64,000 nt of DNA from Acinetobacter lanii (GCF_011578285.1 NZ_CP049916.1:2356001-2420000), one strand, 5' to 3'. Counted from the stretch's first letter, positions 1 to 9,353 are shown. A program made the numbers and translations. Notes: generated by a model not told the origin, from the letters alone.

Positions 1-1022
1 TTCGGGTTTAAATCCGCAGGAATCAAAATACGCTGGGTACTTGATGCATCAACCACTTCACCGCGATGTCCAGGGTTTAACTGATACAACTCTGCACGAC
101 TTAAACCAGCTAAAGATGCAATTTCATTCAACGATGCACCCGCAGGCACACTCACTTCTCTAAAGTGTGGACGGTTGGCAATCGGGGGTAAGGTCACGCC
201 ATATTTTTGTGGGGATTTAATAATTTGAGCCACCGCCAAGAAACGCGGTACATAGTTCATGGTCTCTTGCGGTAAGCGCAGTGACCAATAATCTGTCGGT
301 AAACCCGCGGCACGGTTGCGGTTAATCGCTTGTTGGATACGACCGGGACCGGCATTATAGGCCGCCAATGCCAATTCCCAAGAACCAAATTGGTTGTATA
401 AACTGCCTAAAAACTCATAGGCTGCACGAGTGGATTCCACCACATCACGGCGACCATCATATTGACTGGTTTGTCTTAAACCATAAATTTTGCCAGTGCT
501 AGGAATAAACTGCCACATCCCTGCTGCCGCTGCACTACTAGTCGCTGCTGGGTCATACGAACTTTCAATCACAGGCAATAGAGCAAGCTCAGTCGGTAGT
601 CCACGACGTTCCGCTTCTTTTACCGTGTGGTACAAATAACGAGATGCACGTGCACTCAAACGATCGATATACGGTTGACGTGCAGCAAACCAGCTGCGCT
701 GTGCATCAATACGTGGATCCCATTTGTTCTCATTCATTTTAAAACCGACGGTCATGCGCTTCCACACATCACCATGTTTTAAAATCAGGAGACGATCTCC
801 CTCTACTGCACGCATATCTGTTGCAGACAACAAATCTTCTAAAGAATCTAAACTATTGGCATCAAGTAAACCCAACTGTTTCGAGGTTTGTGTCTTGACT
901 GATGAGGTTGTTGAAGAGCAACCTGCTGTTAAACCCATCCCCGCTACAGCTGTTGTGATGACTGATAACTTAAATAAAAAAGATGCAGATGGCTGCCACA
1001 CTGCGGTGGTTGGTTTATACAT
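1..1022 (-). CDS. mltD: Membrane-bound lytic murein transglycosylase D, 3' end outside window
   Basis: Periplasmic lytic transglycosylase that cleaves the MurNAc-GlcNAc bond of peptidoglycan. The 340 codons in the window start at an ATG at 1022. They show an N-terminal signal peptide ending in a lipobox (LTAGC, near residue 33), so the protein should be lipid-anchored. The Slt-type catalytic core follows: LLPVIESSYDP holds the catalytic Glu, then SSAAAAGMWQFIPSTG and AAYNAGPGRI. Beyond it the sequence SVPAGASLNEIASLAGLSR looks like the start of a first LysM peptidoglycan-binding module. The gene runs off the left edge, so any further LysM repeats are not visible. It is divergent from the rnhA-dnaQ gene, with about 215 bp between starts. 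The family assignment is secure; the symbol rests on the Slt core followed by LysM. Confidence 0.9.
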   Translation of the reverse strand, partial: MYKPTTAVWQPSASFLFKLSVITTAVAGMGLTAGCSSTTSSVKTQTSKQLGLLDANSLDSLEDLLSATDMRAVEGDRLLILKHGDVWKRMTVGFKMNENKWDPRIDAQRSWFAARQPYIDRLSARASRYLYHTVKEAERRGLPTELALLPVIESSYDPAATSSAAAAGMWQFIPSTGKIYGLRQTSQYDGRRDVVESTRAAYEFLGSLYNQFGSWELALAAYNAGPGRIQQAINRNRAAGLPTDYWSLRLPQETMNYVPRFLAVAQIIKSPQKYGVTLPPIANRPHFREVSVPAGASLNEIASLAGLSRAELYQLNPGHRGEVVDASSTQRILIPADLNP

Positions 1023-1236
1023 ACAGATTCCGAACAACGTATTTGATTTATATTATGAAAGACATATTAGTGGAGCGCGTCAGAGAGACAAAACTTTAAA
1101 TGATGATTATTTGCGTATAAATGTTACAAGAAATTAAAAATTATCCAGTAAACGCACTGAGATCACCGATTTGCGTATACAATAAATTCTTAGAACGTGT
1201 TGTTCAACTCTTTATTCAATCTTATTGGTTCAAACT

Positions 1237-2769
1237 ATGTCCGAAATCACGCTTTACGTCGATGGTGCATGCCGTGGCAATCCTGGCTTAGGTGGCTGGG
1301 GTGCATATATCATTCAAGGTCAAGAAGAACGTAAATTGTGTGGTGGTGAACCCAATACAACCAACAATCGCATGGAACTCACCGCCGCGATTGAAGGCAT
1401 TTTAGCCTGCCCGATGGATGCTGCATTGGTGATTTGGACCGACTCGATTTATGTCAAACGTGGCATAACCGAATGGATTCAAGGTTGGAAAAAGAAGAAT
1501 TGGAAAGATGTGAAAAATCCAGACCTGTGGAAAAAATTAGATGCAACCTGCCAAGGGCGCACGATTGAATGGAACTGGATCAAGGGTCATGCCGGTCATG
1601 CCGGCAATGAAATGGCCGATCAATTGGCCAATCTCGGTGCCGATCAAACTTTAGAAAAACTGAACAATGGTGAATTGGTTGCACCGATTCATATTCCAAC
1701 CCCGGTGATTGCTGTGACTGACGCTCAAGATAAAAAAAAAGTCGATAAAGACTGGCTTTTAGATGATCCTTTTGGCTTTGATTTAGCTGCCTCTGAAGAT
1801 GAATCTGCTGATGAGCTACTAATCGATGTAGATCAAGAGGCTATGACCATGCCTACTTCCGAAGATCTTATTGCCCCTGATATAAATGACTCTTTAACTC
1901 AAGATCAGCCTTTTGTTGTTGAAACCGAATCACTGAATCAAAATATTGTCCAAAACACACATGTGGATACGCCTGCTGATGCACTCGCACAAGACAGCGA
2001 TGCCAATGCTACAGCTGTTATAAGCAGCACCCATCCGCAGATTAAAATCACCCCTGCAACACGTCATTTACAAGGGCCTCGCCAACTGATCCTCGATACT
2101 GAAACCACTGGTTTTTATTATTCTGATGGTGACCGAATTATTGAGGTCGGTGCGATTGAAATGATTAATCGCAAACTCACCGGCAGTTCGATTCATATTT
2201 ATATCAATCCGAAAAAACCCGTGGGTGATTCGGAAAATGTGCATGGTATTTCAGATGATTTCTTAAAAGACAAACCGGTGTATGGCGAAATTGCCGATGT
2301 ACTGTTTGAGTACCTAAAAGGCGCGGAAATCATTGCGCATAACGCCACCTTCGATATGAACTTCTTGGACATGGAATTCAAACGTGCAGGTTTTGTGGCT
2401 TTATCTGAGGTCTGCACTGTCACCGATACTTTGGCGATGGCAAAGTCTAAACATCCCGGGCAAAAAAATTCGTTGGATGCCTTAGTACGTCGTTATGAAG
2501 TGCCACAGCGTGACCGTACTTTCCACGGCGCCTTGCTCGATGCTGAAATTCTAGCAGACGTGTATTTGGCCATGACCGGTGGTCAAGTCTCTTTTGATAT
2601 GGATGCCCTGTCTTCGCACAATGAGCAGTCCAATCGAAGCGGTCAACGTCAAAAAATTGAGATTGATTTACCAGTGATTTTAGCTTCAGAAGCCGAGTTA
2701 GAACAACATGAGAACTGGGTCAAACAATATCAAGAGAAACACGGTGAGCCTTGCCTTTTTGCAAAATAA
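1237..2769 (+). CDS. rnhA-dnaQ: Ribonuclease HI / DNA polymerase III epsilon subunit fusion
   Basis: A single 510-residue protein carrying two replication enzymes. Residues 1-150 are RNase HI, with DGACRGNPG, NRMELTAA, WTDSIYV and GHAGHAGNEMADQ supplying the acidic and His catalytic positions. An acidic, low-complexity linker covers about residues 160-280. The 3'-5' proofreading exonuclease of Pol III follows: ExoI LDTETTG, ExoII AHNATFDMNF, ExoIII HGALLDAEILADVY. Just after ExoIII, QVSFDM resembles the beta-clamp-binding motif of E. coli epsilon (QTSMAF). In E. coli the two genes are separate and divergent; fused forms are annotated in Acinetobacter. A TTG start at 1225 is possible, but ATG 1237 fits the usual RNase HI N-terminus. 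No strong Shine-Dalgarno is visible. Confidence 0.93.
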   Translation: MSEITLYVDGACRGNPGLGGWGAYIIQGQEERKLCGGEPNTTNNRMELTAAIEGILACPMDAALVIWTDSIYVKRGITEWIQGWKKKNWKDVKNPDLWKKLDATCQGRTIEWNWIKGHAGHAGNEMADQLANLGADQTLEKLNNGELVAPIHIPTPVIAVTDAQDKKKVDKDWLLDDPFGFDLAASEDESADELLIDVDQEAMTMPTSEDLIAPDINDSLTQDQPFVVETESLNQNIVQNTHVDTPADALAQDSDANATAVISSTHPQIKITPATRHLQGPRQLILDTETTGFYYSDGDRIIEVGAIEMINRKLTGSSIHIYINPKKPVGDSENVHGISDDFLKDKPVYGEIADVLFEYLKGAEIIAHNATFDMNFLDMEFKRAGFVALSEVCTVTDTLAMAKSKHPGQKNSLDALVRRYEVPQRDRTFHGALLDAEILADVYLAMTGGQVSFDMDALSSHNEQSNRSGQRQKIEIDLPVILASEAELEQHENWVKQYQEKHGEPCLFAK

Positions 2770-2839
2770 ATCGCTGTTTCGATTTGATATTTTTTGTAAA
2801 GGTATAATACTTCAGTTATATTAAAACATAGAAAAATCT

Positions 2840-2859
2840 AGCCCCAGTCAATAGGGGCT
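2840..2859 (+). terminator. Weak hairpin after rnhA-dnaQ
   Basis: Inverted repeat AGCCCC / GGGGCT with an 8-base loop, followed by only three T. It could be a leaky terminator or part of the fimL-like leader; the short T-run keeps confidence low. Confidence 0.3.
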
Positions 2860-2897
2860 TTCCAGAACATTTATATACTTAGGAAAGGTGCAGATCG

Positions 2898-4541
2898 ATG
2901 TCTTACCAAACCTCAATTCACTTCGACCCAACAGCACTTTTAATCATAAAAAAAGAAGTCGATAATTCAATACAACAAGTAGAAACTGCGGTCAGTAGTC
3001 TAGTCGAAGATCAAACGCTTCCTTTTGGTATTGACGATGCACTATTACAATTTGAGCAATGTGCTCAGGTCCTGATGTTGATTGATATGCCGCAATTGGC
3101 GCAGTTGACACAATATTCAGCCGACGTAATGCGTAAAATCATGCAAACGCCGAATGAGATTAAAACCCAAGATGTGGTGGCTTTAAGTGAAGGCACCACC
3201 ATGTTGCGTCGTTATATTGAGTTTATTTGTTTACGTGAAGTCCGTGTTCCCCAATTCCTATTAGACACTTTAAATAATTTAGAAATTGCCTTGGGTAAAC
3301 CGTTGACTCAAGAGGGTCAACCGATTGTTTCAGCTCTTGAATGTATTGAGCCTAAATTCAATTTGCCACAAGCGCCTGAACTGGAAAAATCGGTCTATAT
3401 TCATAAACTGTATAAACTCAGCTTACAAAAACTGCTTAACCAAGCCGAAACCGGTTTAGATTTTCAAGCTTTAAAATTAGTCGGTACTTATCTCGCCAAC
3501 CTTGCTCAAAACACGCCAAGTCAACAGTATTGGAACTTGGTGCATGTTGCGCTGAATGAATTAGAAAGTTTAGCACTCAGCGATGCACGTTTACGTATTC
3601 TGATTAGCATTGAAACCCATATTGCCCAGTTCTTTAAAGCGCCGGAAAACTTTAAAGCTGAGATGATTGAGCTGGCCAATGTGCTGAGCCTGTGTATCAG
3701 TCGAGATGATGAGTTGTCACAACATATTCGTGATCAAATTGGTGTGGGTGAAGATGTCCTAACCGACTCACAACTTCAAGTATTTAGTCGCCATTTTTTT
3801 GGCCCTGACTTTGACACCATTCATGTCGCAGCCAAACTCATTACTGAAGAAATGACCCAAATTCGTAATGAAATTGAATACAACTATCAAAGCATGTCAG
3901 AAGACAAAGTTGCGGAAATTAAAACCAAACTGTTTAATTTGGCCAATGTTTTTAAAGTGTTGAATCTGAATGAAGCGTTTGTCGAACTCAAAATGCAAGC
4001 TGAAAATTTGAGTCAAGACAATATGCAAAACAACCCACAATTTGCGCAACAATTGATGAACAGCATTTTGTCGGCAATGAACTCGATTGGGATTTTAGAG
4101 CGTAACTTCTCTTCGAGTCGTCTACAGTTACGTGTCAACAATATGCACATTTCATTAGATCGTTTGGATGAAGCACATCAAGTTCTACTCAATGAAACCA
4201 AATCCTTGGTTGATTTGACCAGCAATACATTGATTCAGTATTTAGAAGATCCGCAAGCGACTAGCCTAGAGACTTTGCCATCACAACTGAAAGAAATCAG
4301 TGGTGCAATGCTGTTCCTGAGTGCGCAAGAGGGTCAACAAGCTTTACTCAATAGCCAAGCATTCTTAGAACTTGAAATTAGTAAAGAAAGACAACTGACG
4401 CAAGCACAAGTTGAGCGACTGCTCGATGTCTTGGCAAGCGCTGAAATGCTGATTGAAAACTTGCAAAACAAACAACCGATTTTACAATCGATGTTCGATG
4501 TGGCATTAAAGAGTAGTCAAAACTTAAAAGCGATTGCCTAA
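2898..4541 (+). CDS. fimL: FimL-like protein (HPt-like, ChpA N-terminal-related)
   Basis: A 547-residue cytoplasmic, mostly alpha-helical protein with no signal peptide or membrane segment. Its length and N-terminal pattern (an acidic start, then a helix rich in Q/E/V, then VLMLIDMPQLAQLTQYSADVM) resemble FimL of Pseudomonas aeruginosa, about 557 aa. FimL is a degenerate homologue of the ChpA histidine phosphotransfer region that links the Pil-Chp system to adenylate cyclase and type IV pili. No clear phosphorylatable HPt His motif was seen, as in FimL. It sits directly upstream of nudC, with stop and start adjacent, so the two are probably co-transcribed. No pil or chp genes lie nearby. The assignment is by resemblance only; it may otherwise be called a conserved hypothetical protein. 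Confidence 0.6.
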   Translation: MSYQTSIHFDPTALLIIKKEVDNSIQQVETAVSSLVEDQTLPFGIDDALLQFEQCAQVLMLIDMPQLAQLTQYSADVMRKIMQTPNEIKTQDVVALSEGTTMLRRYIEFICLREVRVPQFLLDTLNNLEIALGKPLTQEGQPIVSALECIEPKFNLPQAPELEKSVYIHKLYKLSLQKLLNQAETGLDFQALKLVGTYLANLAQNTPSQQYWNLVHVALNELESLALSDARLRILISIETHIAQFFKAPENFKAEMIELANVLSLCISRDDELSQHIRDQIGVGEDVLTDSQLQVFSRHFFGPDFDTIHVAAKLITEEMTQIRNEIEYNYQSMSEDKVAEIKTKLFNLANVFKVLNLNEAFVELKMQAENLSQDNMQNNPQFAQQLMNSILSAMNSIGILERNFSSSRLQLRVNNMHISLDRLDEAHQVLLNETKSLVDLTSNTLIQYLEDPQATSLETLPSQLKEISGAMLFLSAQEGQQALLNSQAFLELEISKERQLTQAQVERLLDVLASAEMLIENLQNKQPILQSMFDVALKSSQNLKAIA

Positions 4542-5324
4542 ATGTCTGACCAACGGTCTGAACAAGATTCCAAACTATCACTGGCTTATATTTTCAAACA
4601 TCATGAGCTTTTGGTTGATCAACACCTCCAATTGCCTCGTGTTGAGAAATTAGACAGCGATTTAAATTTTATCGCGGGCGATCAGATCATCGCCCGTGAT
4701 TTACACATTGAAGAAGCGATTCCTGAAGGCTTACAATGGATTCCGATTCGCCAATTGATCTCGCAATGGTCGCAAGTTGAGTTTGAACAAGCCAGCCGTG
4801 CCATGCAGCTTCTAGAGTGGCGTCGCAATCATAAATTTTGTAGCCACTGTGGCTCTGAAACTGAAGTGCATAGCAGCGAATATGCCATGGTCTGCCCTGC
4901 TTGCCGTTATCATCAATACCCGCGTGTCCAACCCTGTGTGATTACGGTCATTACCCGTGGTGATGATGAAATACTTTTGGCCAAGAATGCCAAAAACAAA
5001 TCTAATATGTACGGCTTGATTGCAGGATTTGTGGAAGTCGGTGAAACCTTAGAAGCCGCAGTACAGCGTGAAACGCTTGAAGAAGTGGGTATAAAGCTAA
5101 AGAACATTCAATATCTCTCGAGTCAACCTTGGCCTTTCCCAAGTAATTTGATGATCGCATTTAAGGCGGAATATGATTCAGGTGATTTGGTGTTGCAAGA
5201 AGAAGAGATCAGTGATGCGCAGTTCTTTAAATTCGATCAACTGCCAGAAATTCCTTTTGCCGGTAGTATTGCATACGCGATGATTCAGCATGTCATTCAT
5301 CAAACACCGATGCATAAAAAGTAA
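4542..5324 (+). CDS. nudC: NAD(+)/NADH diphosphatase (RNA-decapping Nudix hydrolase)
   Basis: 260-residue Nudix hydrolase. It splits NADH to NMNH and AMP, and the family also removes NAD caps from RNA 5' ends. The order is typical: an N-terminal domain, a zinc ribbon (CSHCGSE ... CPACRYHQYPR, residues about 98-125), the Nudix box GFVEVGETLEAAVQRETLEEVG with metal-binding Glu residues, and the NudC signature SQPWPFPSNLMIAF that separates NADH pyrophosphatases from other Nudix enzymes. The ATG follows the upstream stop codon directly, so translation is probably coupled to the fimL-like gene. A bidirectional terminator lies just downstream. Confidence 0.95.
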   Translation: MSDQRSEQDSKLSLAYIFKHHELLVDQHLQLPRVEKLDSDLNFIAGDQIIARDLHIEEAIPEGLQWIPIRQLISQWSQVEFEQASRAMQLLEWRRNHKFCSHCGSETEVHSSEYAMVCPACRYHQYPRVQPCVITVITRGDDEILLAKNAKNKSNMYGLIAGFVEVGETLEAAVQRETLEEVGIKLKNIQYLSSQPWPFPSNLMIAFKAEYDSGDLVLQEEEISDAQFFKFDQLPEIPFAGSIAYAMIQHVIHQTPMHKK

Positions 5325-5364
5325 CAAACCGCGATATATTAATAATCAGTTTTATATGACCCAT

Positions 5365-5397
5365 AAAAAAGAAGAAGCGCATGATTCTTCTTTTTTT
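5365..5397. terminator. Bidirectional intrinsic terminator between nudC and the hydrolase gene
   Basis: GAAGAA / TTCTTC stem with an 8-base loop, flanked by six A on the left and seven T on the right, so it can serve both convergent genes. Confidence 0.75.
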
Positions 5398-5408
5398 AAA
5401 CTCATTTT

Positions 5409-6293
5409 TTACTTTTTGAAGGTCTGATCCAATACGCCCACAATCGCTTTTCGGGTCTTAAACCATGGGCTGACCAAACTGGAGACACTGCCCATAATGG
5501 AAATATGCCCGGTGCGTGGAATTTGAATCACTTCACAGTGATTACCCACGGCCAGCAACTGTTTTTGTAAATCCCAAGTATTGCTGTCATGCACAATTTG
5601 GTCATGTTCAGCGATGAATAAATAGTGCTGAAGATGATTTTGATGCACAAAATAATAAGGCATGACATTTTGATACGGGATTTCCTCATCAAAGGCATGC
5701 TGCGCTAAAGCATCGCCCTTATAATCAAAATGATAAGGCCCTGAAATGCCAATGATCGCCTTGATCTGATTGTACAGTTTTAACTGATAATTCTGTGGAT
5801 GATAGATCAAGGACGCAATATTAAAAGCCCCTGCTGAATGCCCCATCAGTGCGATCTGCGCTGTAGAAATACCCAAGCTGTCTTGTTGCGTATCTAAATA
5901 CTCTAAAGCAAGTGCCAAATCATCAATATAGCTCGGGAAAATATGTTCAGGAGCAAGGTGATAATTCAAAATTGCAACGTCATAGCCATAACGTGCAAAG
6001 GCTTCACCCACAAATTTGTAGGCATTTTTGTCGCCATGACTCCATGCCCCACCATGCACAAATAAAATCAATGCTTTGGCAGGTTGTTGCGCTGTCACAT
6101 ACAGATCTAAGCGTTGCCGAGATTCGGGCCCATAAGCCAAATCACTTTTCAGCTGATAGCCTGTTTTGGGGGTTAAACCATTGATGGCTATGCCCCCTAA
6201 GTCATAGGCTCTAAAGCTCTTTAGCTTTTCACGAATATCAACAACTTTAGCATAAACATCTTTGGAACGCGTTTGAAACTTAAGGTTGAACAT
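5409..6293 (-). CDS. Alpha/beta hydrolase (carboxylesterase type)
   Basis: About 294 residues with the alpha/beta-hydrolase fold. The oxyanion-hole motif HGGAWSHGDK resembles the HGG of hormone-sensitive-lipase esterases. The nucleophile elbow is GHSAG, and the catalytic His is probably in RTGHISIMG near the C-terminus. There is no signal peptide, so it is cytoplasmic. The substrate cannot be read from sequence; an ester or lactone is likely. Starts at 6317 (TTG), 6308 and 6293 are all possible; 6293 gives the smallest overlap (14 bp) with the upstream dolP-like gene. The overlap suggests co-transcription with the dolP-yraN-lpoA cluster. Confidence 0.8.
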   Translation of the reverse strand: MFNLKFQTRSKDVYAKVVDIREKLKSFRAYDLGGIAINGLTPKTGYQLKSDLAYGPESRQRLDLYVTAQQPAKALILFVHGGAWSHGDKNAYKFVGEAFARYGYDVAILNYHLAPEHIFPSYIDDLALALEYLDTQQDSLGISTAQIALMGHSAGAFNIASLIYHPQNYQLKLYNQIKAIIGISGPYHFDYKGDALAQHAFDEEIPYQNVMPYYFVHQNHLQHYLFIAEHDQIVHDSNTWDLQKQLLAVGNHCEVIQIPRTGHISIMGSVSSLVSPWFKTRKAIVGVLDQTFKK

Positions 6294-6987
6294 TCGGTTC
6301 AACCGCATCTGGATCAATCGCTACCGGTGTTTCGACATAGGGCTGGGTTTGAACATTGCCCACTATCGGACTGACAAAAGATGAGGACTGAATGCTATTA
6401 CTTTGTGAAGCGCTTTCTTCAATATTATCAATCAGAGTCACAATTTTGGTCACATTGCCTACTTTCTGTAACACGCTATTTAAATCATTTTCTTCTGCGG
6501 TATTTAAGCGTCCCATCACATATAAGACACCATCTTCAGTGTGTACCAAGACTTTGCTTTCTGACACCACCGGCGCACGCATAATCAAAGCACGGGTATT
6601 CGCTGTAGACGTCGTGTCTTGCATAATCGTGCCATAACCAATCTGATTACCAATGGTAATGTAGTTATGAATGGTTTTGACATCACTCATGGCGCGTACG
6701 TTGTCTTCAGCCAATTGTTTTAAATGTGCATCAGGCACTTGCCCAGTCAATAAAACATTACTGTGGAAACTGTTGATATTGACACGAGATTGTTTAAAGC
6801 GCACATCGAGTTTATATAGGTTAATTTTGGCGGTGCGTTCAATTGAGGAGTCGATAAACACTTGCCCCAGTGAGCGTGTACCACTGGATACACCAACGGG
6901 TTCAGTCCCCGTTCCCCCGGAAATAAAACTTGCACAACCGGACAAGCTTGCGACACACATCATCGTTATTACAATACGGCTCAACAC
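6280..6987 (-). CDS. dolP: BON-domain outer membrane lipoprotein (DolP/YraP-like)
   Basis: 235-residue lipoprotein with a signal peptide and lipobox LSGC at residue 18. Two BON domains follow (about residues 50-115 and 125-195; LTGQVPDAHLKQLAEDNV and MGRLNTAEENDLNSVLQ are the domain signatures). A Pro/Val-rich tail extends beyond the usual end of E. coli DolP (191 aa). DolP binds phospholipid in the outer membrane and supports envelope integrity. The order lpoA, yraN, dolP on one strand and rsmI on the other is the same as in E. coli, which supports the name over other BON proteins such as OsmY. Confidence 0.85.
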   Translation of the reverse strand: MLSRIVITMMCVASLSGCASFISGGTGTEPVGVSSGTRSLGQVFIDSSIERTAKINLYKLDVRFKQSRVNINSFHSNVLLTGQVPDAHLKQLAEDNVRAMSDVKTIHNYITIGNQIGYGTIMQDTTSTANTRALIMRAPVVSESKVLVHTEDGVLYVMGRLNTAEENDLNSVLQKVGNVTKIVTLIDNIEESASQSNSIQSSSFVSPIVGNVQTQPYVETPVAIDPDAVEPNVQP

Positions 6988-7047
6988 GCAGTAAGTCTCC
7001 TCATGAAACTCAATATTCTTTAATTTAAATGACTTATATAGTTTAAA

Positions 7048-7494
7048 TCATAGATTAATCAAGTCTGCATCTATTGTAAATGCATTTTCGATCCACTGTT
7101 GATCATACGCCAATTGAGAAAAATCGCGCTGTAGATTTTTTGCAATTTGTTGATGGAAATCAAAACAAATCACATCAAAACGATAATACAAAGCTTCATC
7201 TTCAGGCTGTTGTTGTATGAATTGTAATGCTGTCTTGAACATTTTGAGTTGCTTGGCTGCGGTAATCACTTCAACAGCAGCACCATGTTGAGTCGGTTGT
7301 CGTGCTTTGACCTCAACAAAAACTAGTTCATCTTGCTTCTGCGCGATCAGATCAATTTCACCATAACGAGAGTGATAATTCTGCGCCACAATCTCAAATC
7401 CCGCCTGTTGAAGTAAAAGGCTTGCCTGCTGTTCCGCCCACTGCCCCAATTGCTGAGACAATGACGGCGCCTTACTGAGCGGTTTCTGTGGCAT
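7048..7494 (-). CDS. yraN: UPF0102 protein YraN
   Basis: 148 residues. The family pattern is clear: GQWAEQQASLLLQQAGF, then RYGEIDLIAQ and LVFVEVKARQ, a restriction-endonuclease-like core with Glu, Asp and Lys in nuclease-like positions. The biochemical role of the family is not established. It lies between lpoA and the dolP-like gene, as in many gammaproteobacteria, and is probably transcribed with them. Confidence 0.9.
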   Translation of the reverse strand: MPQKPLSKAPSLSQQLGQWAEQQASLLLQQAGFEIVAQNYHSRYGEIDLIAQKQDELVFVEVKARQPTQHGAAVEVITAAKQLKMFKTALQFIQQQPEDEALYYRFDVICFDFHQQIAKNLQRDFSQLAYDQQWIENAFTIDADLINL

Positions 7495-7518
7495 GTGCTT
7501 ACCTTTTTTAGATCTACA

Positions 7519-8499
7519 CTAAAGTGCCTTCAAGCCTTTGGCGGTATTTTCAAAGCACTGAGGCATCCGTTCAACACGGTTATTCAAATTTATTGCATTT
7601 TGAGGCTGTTGACCATTCAGTTTTAACACGCCGGTACGTCCATTAAACTGCATGTTTTTAAGCTTTGGATTTAAAAGCATCTGTTCTGCAATCTGCCAAG
7701 CATCACCTCCGAAAGCATATAAGCGTTGATAGGCCATGCTGGTGGGCTGAGTTTTACTCAGTTCGATTAAATCTCTCCACGTACTCTGATAAATCCCCGG
7801 CACATCACAGAACTTTAAACCAACTGGAATCGCATGATTTTCTTCAATCGAAATGGCTTGTGCATAGACGCGTTTGTTGGGTATGCCATTGAGCAGATTG
7901 ATCCAAGCATTGCTGCCTAAAAGTAATAAGCCCTCTTTGGATTTCACGTTCGGTACTTGCTCCACGATCGCAACATGACCCTCAAATTTCTTATACAGCG
8001 CATTGATAAAACTGAGAGTATCTTGCTCCGTGCCTTGTTGGCGCATCACATAAATCTGTTTGATTTTGTCTTTCTTGAGCACTTTTAATAGCGCTGTAGC
8101 ATCTTCATCCTTGGACAAACTAAACTGCCAAACCTTGGGATGTTGTGCGCTGACCTCATTCAATGCCAACACAGGCACTTTAGGATTTTGCAAAATTAAA
8201 GCATCGACCTCTGAGCGTGCCAAAGGCCCAATCACCATTTCAGTTTTTTTATTGATATGCGCTTTGAGCAGGTCTTTGATATTTTTTTGATCACTATTGA
8301 CGAATTTCAAGGCTAAATTGGCAGTCGATGTGCGCTGTGCCGACACAATCCCTTGTTTAATACTGTTCCCTGCTCGCGCCATAGGCCCTGATTCAGGTAA
8401 AATAACCAACACTTCCGCTTGGGCTTGGAAGATCATTCCCGCCAGTCCTAAGCCAAGCAGTGCTTTTTTATAATTTAACTTATCCAACTTACCTAACAT
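7519..8499 (-). CDS. lpoA: Penicillin-binding protein activator, short LpoA/LppC form
   Basis: 326 residues matching only the C-terminal, periplasmic-binding-protein-like LppC domain of E. coli LpoA, which is about twice as long and stimulates PBP1a. The N-terminus is a cleavable signal peptide (LGLGLAGMIFQAQA, then EVLVILPESGPMARAG) without a lipobox Cys, so this form should be soluble in the periplasm and not lipid-anchored. The E. coli TPR domain is missing. The start at 8499 is the only reasonable ATG. It is 11 bp from the divergent rsmI start, so its promoter must lie inside rsmI. The activator role is inferred from family and gene order. Confidence 0.82.
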   Translation of the reverse strand: MLGKLDKLNYKKALLGLGLAGMIFQAQAEVLVILPESGPMARAGNSIKQGIVSAQRTSTANLALKFVNSDQKNIKDLLKAHINKKTEMVIGPLARSEVDALILQNPKVPVLALNEVSAQHPKVWQFSLSKDEDATALLKVLKKDKIKQIYVMRQQGTEQDTLSFINALYKKFEGHVAIVEQVPNVKSKEGLLLLGSNAWINLLNGIPNKRVYAQAISIEENHAIPVGLKFCDVPGIYQSTWRDLIELSKTQPTSMAYQRLYAFGGDAWQIAEQMLLNPKLKNMQFNGRTGVLKLNGQQPQNAINLNNRVERMPQCFENTAKGLKAL

Positions 8500-8510
8500 G
8501 GAGAAACCTT

Positions 8511-9353
8511 ATGAGTGCTCAGTTATTTGTTGTAGCGACCCCAATTGGGCACTTAGACGACATGACTTACCGTGCTATTGATGTTTTAAAGTCTGTCGCG
8601 ATTATCGCTGCAGAAGACACCCGTCAATCTGCACTTTTAATGAAGCACTATAATATCGCAACTCCTTTGACTGCGTGTCACGATCATAATGAAAGTAACA
8701 AAATTGATATACTCATTGAGCGCTTGAAGAAAGGCGACAATATTGCGCTGGTCAGTGATGCCGGTACACCATTGATCAGTGATCCCGGTTTTAAATTGGT
8801 TCGTGCTGCGCAGGAAAATGGCATTCGTGTCACCCCTGTTCCGGGTGCGTGTGCTGCGATTGCGGCTTTAAGTTCAGTGGGCTTACCGAGCGATCATTTT
8901 AGTTTTGAAGGATTCTTGTCCTCTAAACAATCTCAGCGTTTGCTTCAACTTGAAAAACTCAAAGCCAATACGCATACCATGATCATTTATGAAGCGCCGC
9001 ATCGCATCCTAGATTCGGTTGCTGATATGGTGAATGTCTTTGGTGGCGATCGTCAGGTTGGTTTTGCCCGTGAAATCACCAAGACCTTTGAAACCATTAA
9101 GAAGATGAGCTTGGCTGAACTACATGCCTTTATTGAAAGTGACCGCAATCAGCAAAAAGGTGAAATCGTTTTAGTGATTGCAGGTGCAACTGAAGAAAAG
9201 GATTTAGAGCAAGAAGCGCTGGATAAATTACTGCTTCGCCTGTTACAAGATTTATCGGTTAAAGCAGCATCTCAATTGGCCGCAGATTTAACCGGCATGA
9301 AAAAGAAAGTGGCGTATCAACGTGCTTTGGAACTCACCTCTGCAAATGATTAA
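8511..9353 (+). CDS. rsmI: 16S rRNA (cytidine(1402)-2'-O)-methyltransferase
   Basis: SAM-dependent tetrapyrrole-methylase-family enzyme that 2'-O-methylates C1402 of 16S rRNA in the decoding centre. Signatures are LFVVATPIGHLDDM, AAEDTRQSALLM, LVSDAGTPLISDPG, PVPGACAAIAALS and FAREITKTFE, in the usual order. The ATG at 8511 has a strong Shine-Dalgarno (GGAG at 8499-8502), which rules out the longer GTG frame from 8460. The gene is 281 codons, close to the family norm, and ends before a strong terminator. Confidence 0.95.
   Translation: MSAQLFVVATPIGHLDDMTYRAIDVLKSVAIIAAEDTRQSALLMKHYNIATPLTACHDHNESNKIDILIERLKKGDNIALVSDAGTPLISDPGFKLVRAAQENGIRVTPVPGACAAIAALSSVGLPSDHFSFEGFLSSKQSQRLLQLEKLKANTHTMIIYEAPHRILDSVADMVNVFGGDRQVGFAREITKTFETIKKMSLAELHAFIESDRNQQKGEIVLVIAGATEEKDLEQEALDKLLLRLLQDLSVKAASQLAADLTGMKKKVAYQRALELTSAND

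Noticed and set aside
2840..2859. Hairpin as part of a tRNA or riboswitch
   Set aside because: No cloverleaf or conserved aptamer features; only a simple stem.
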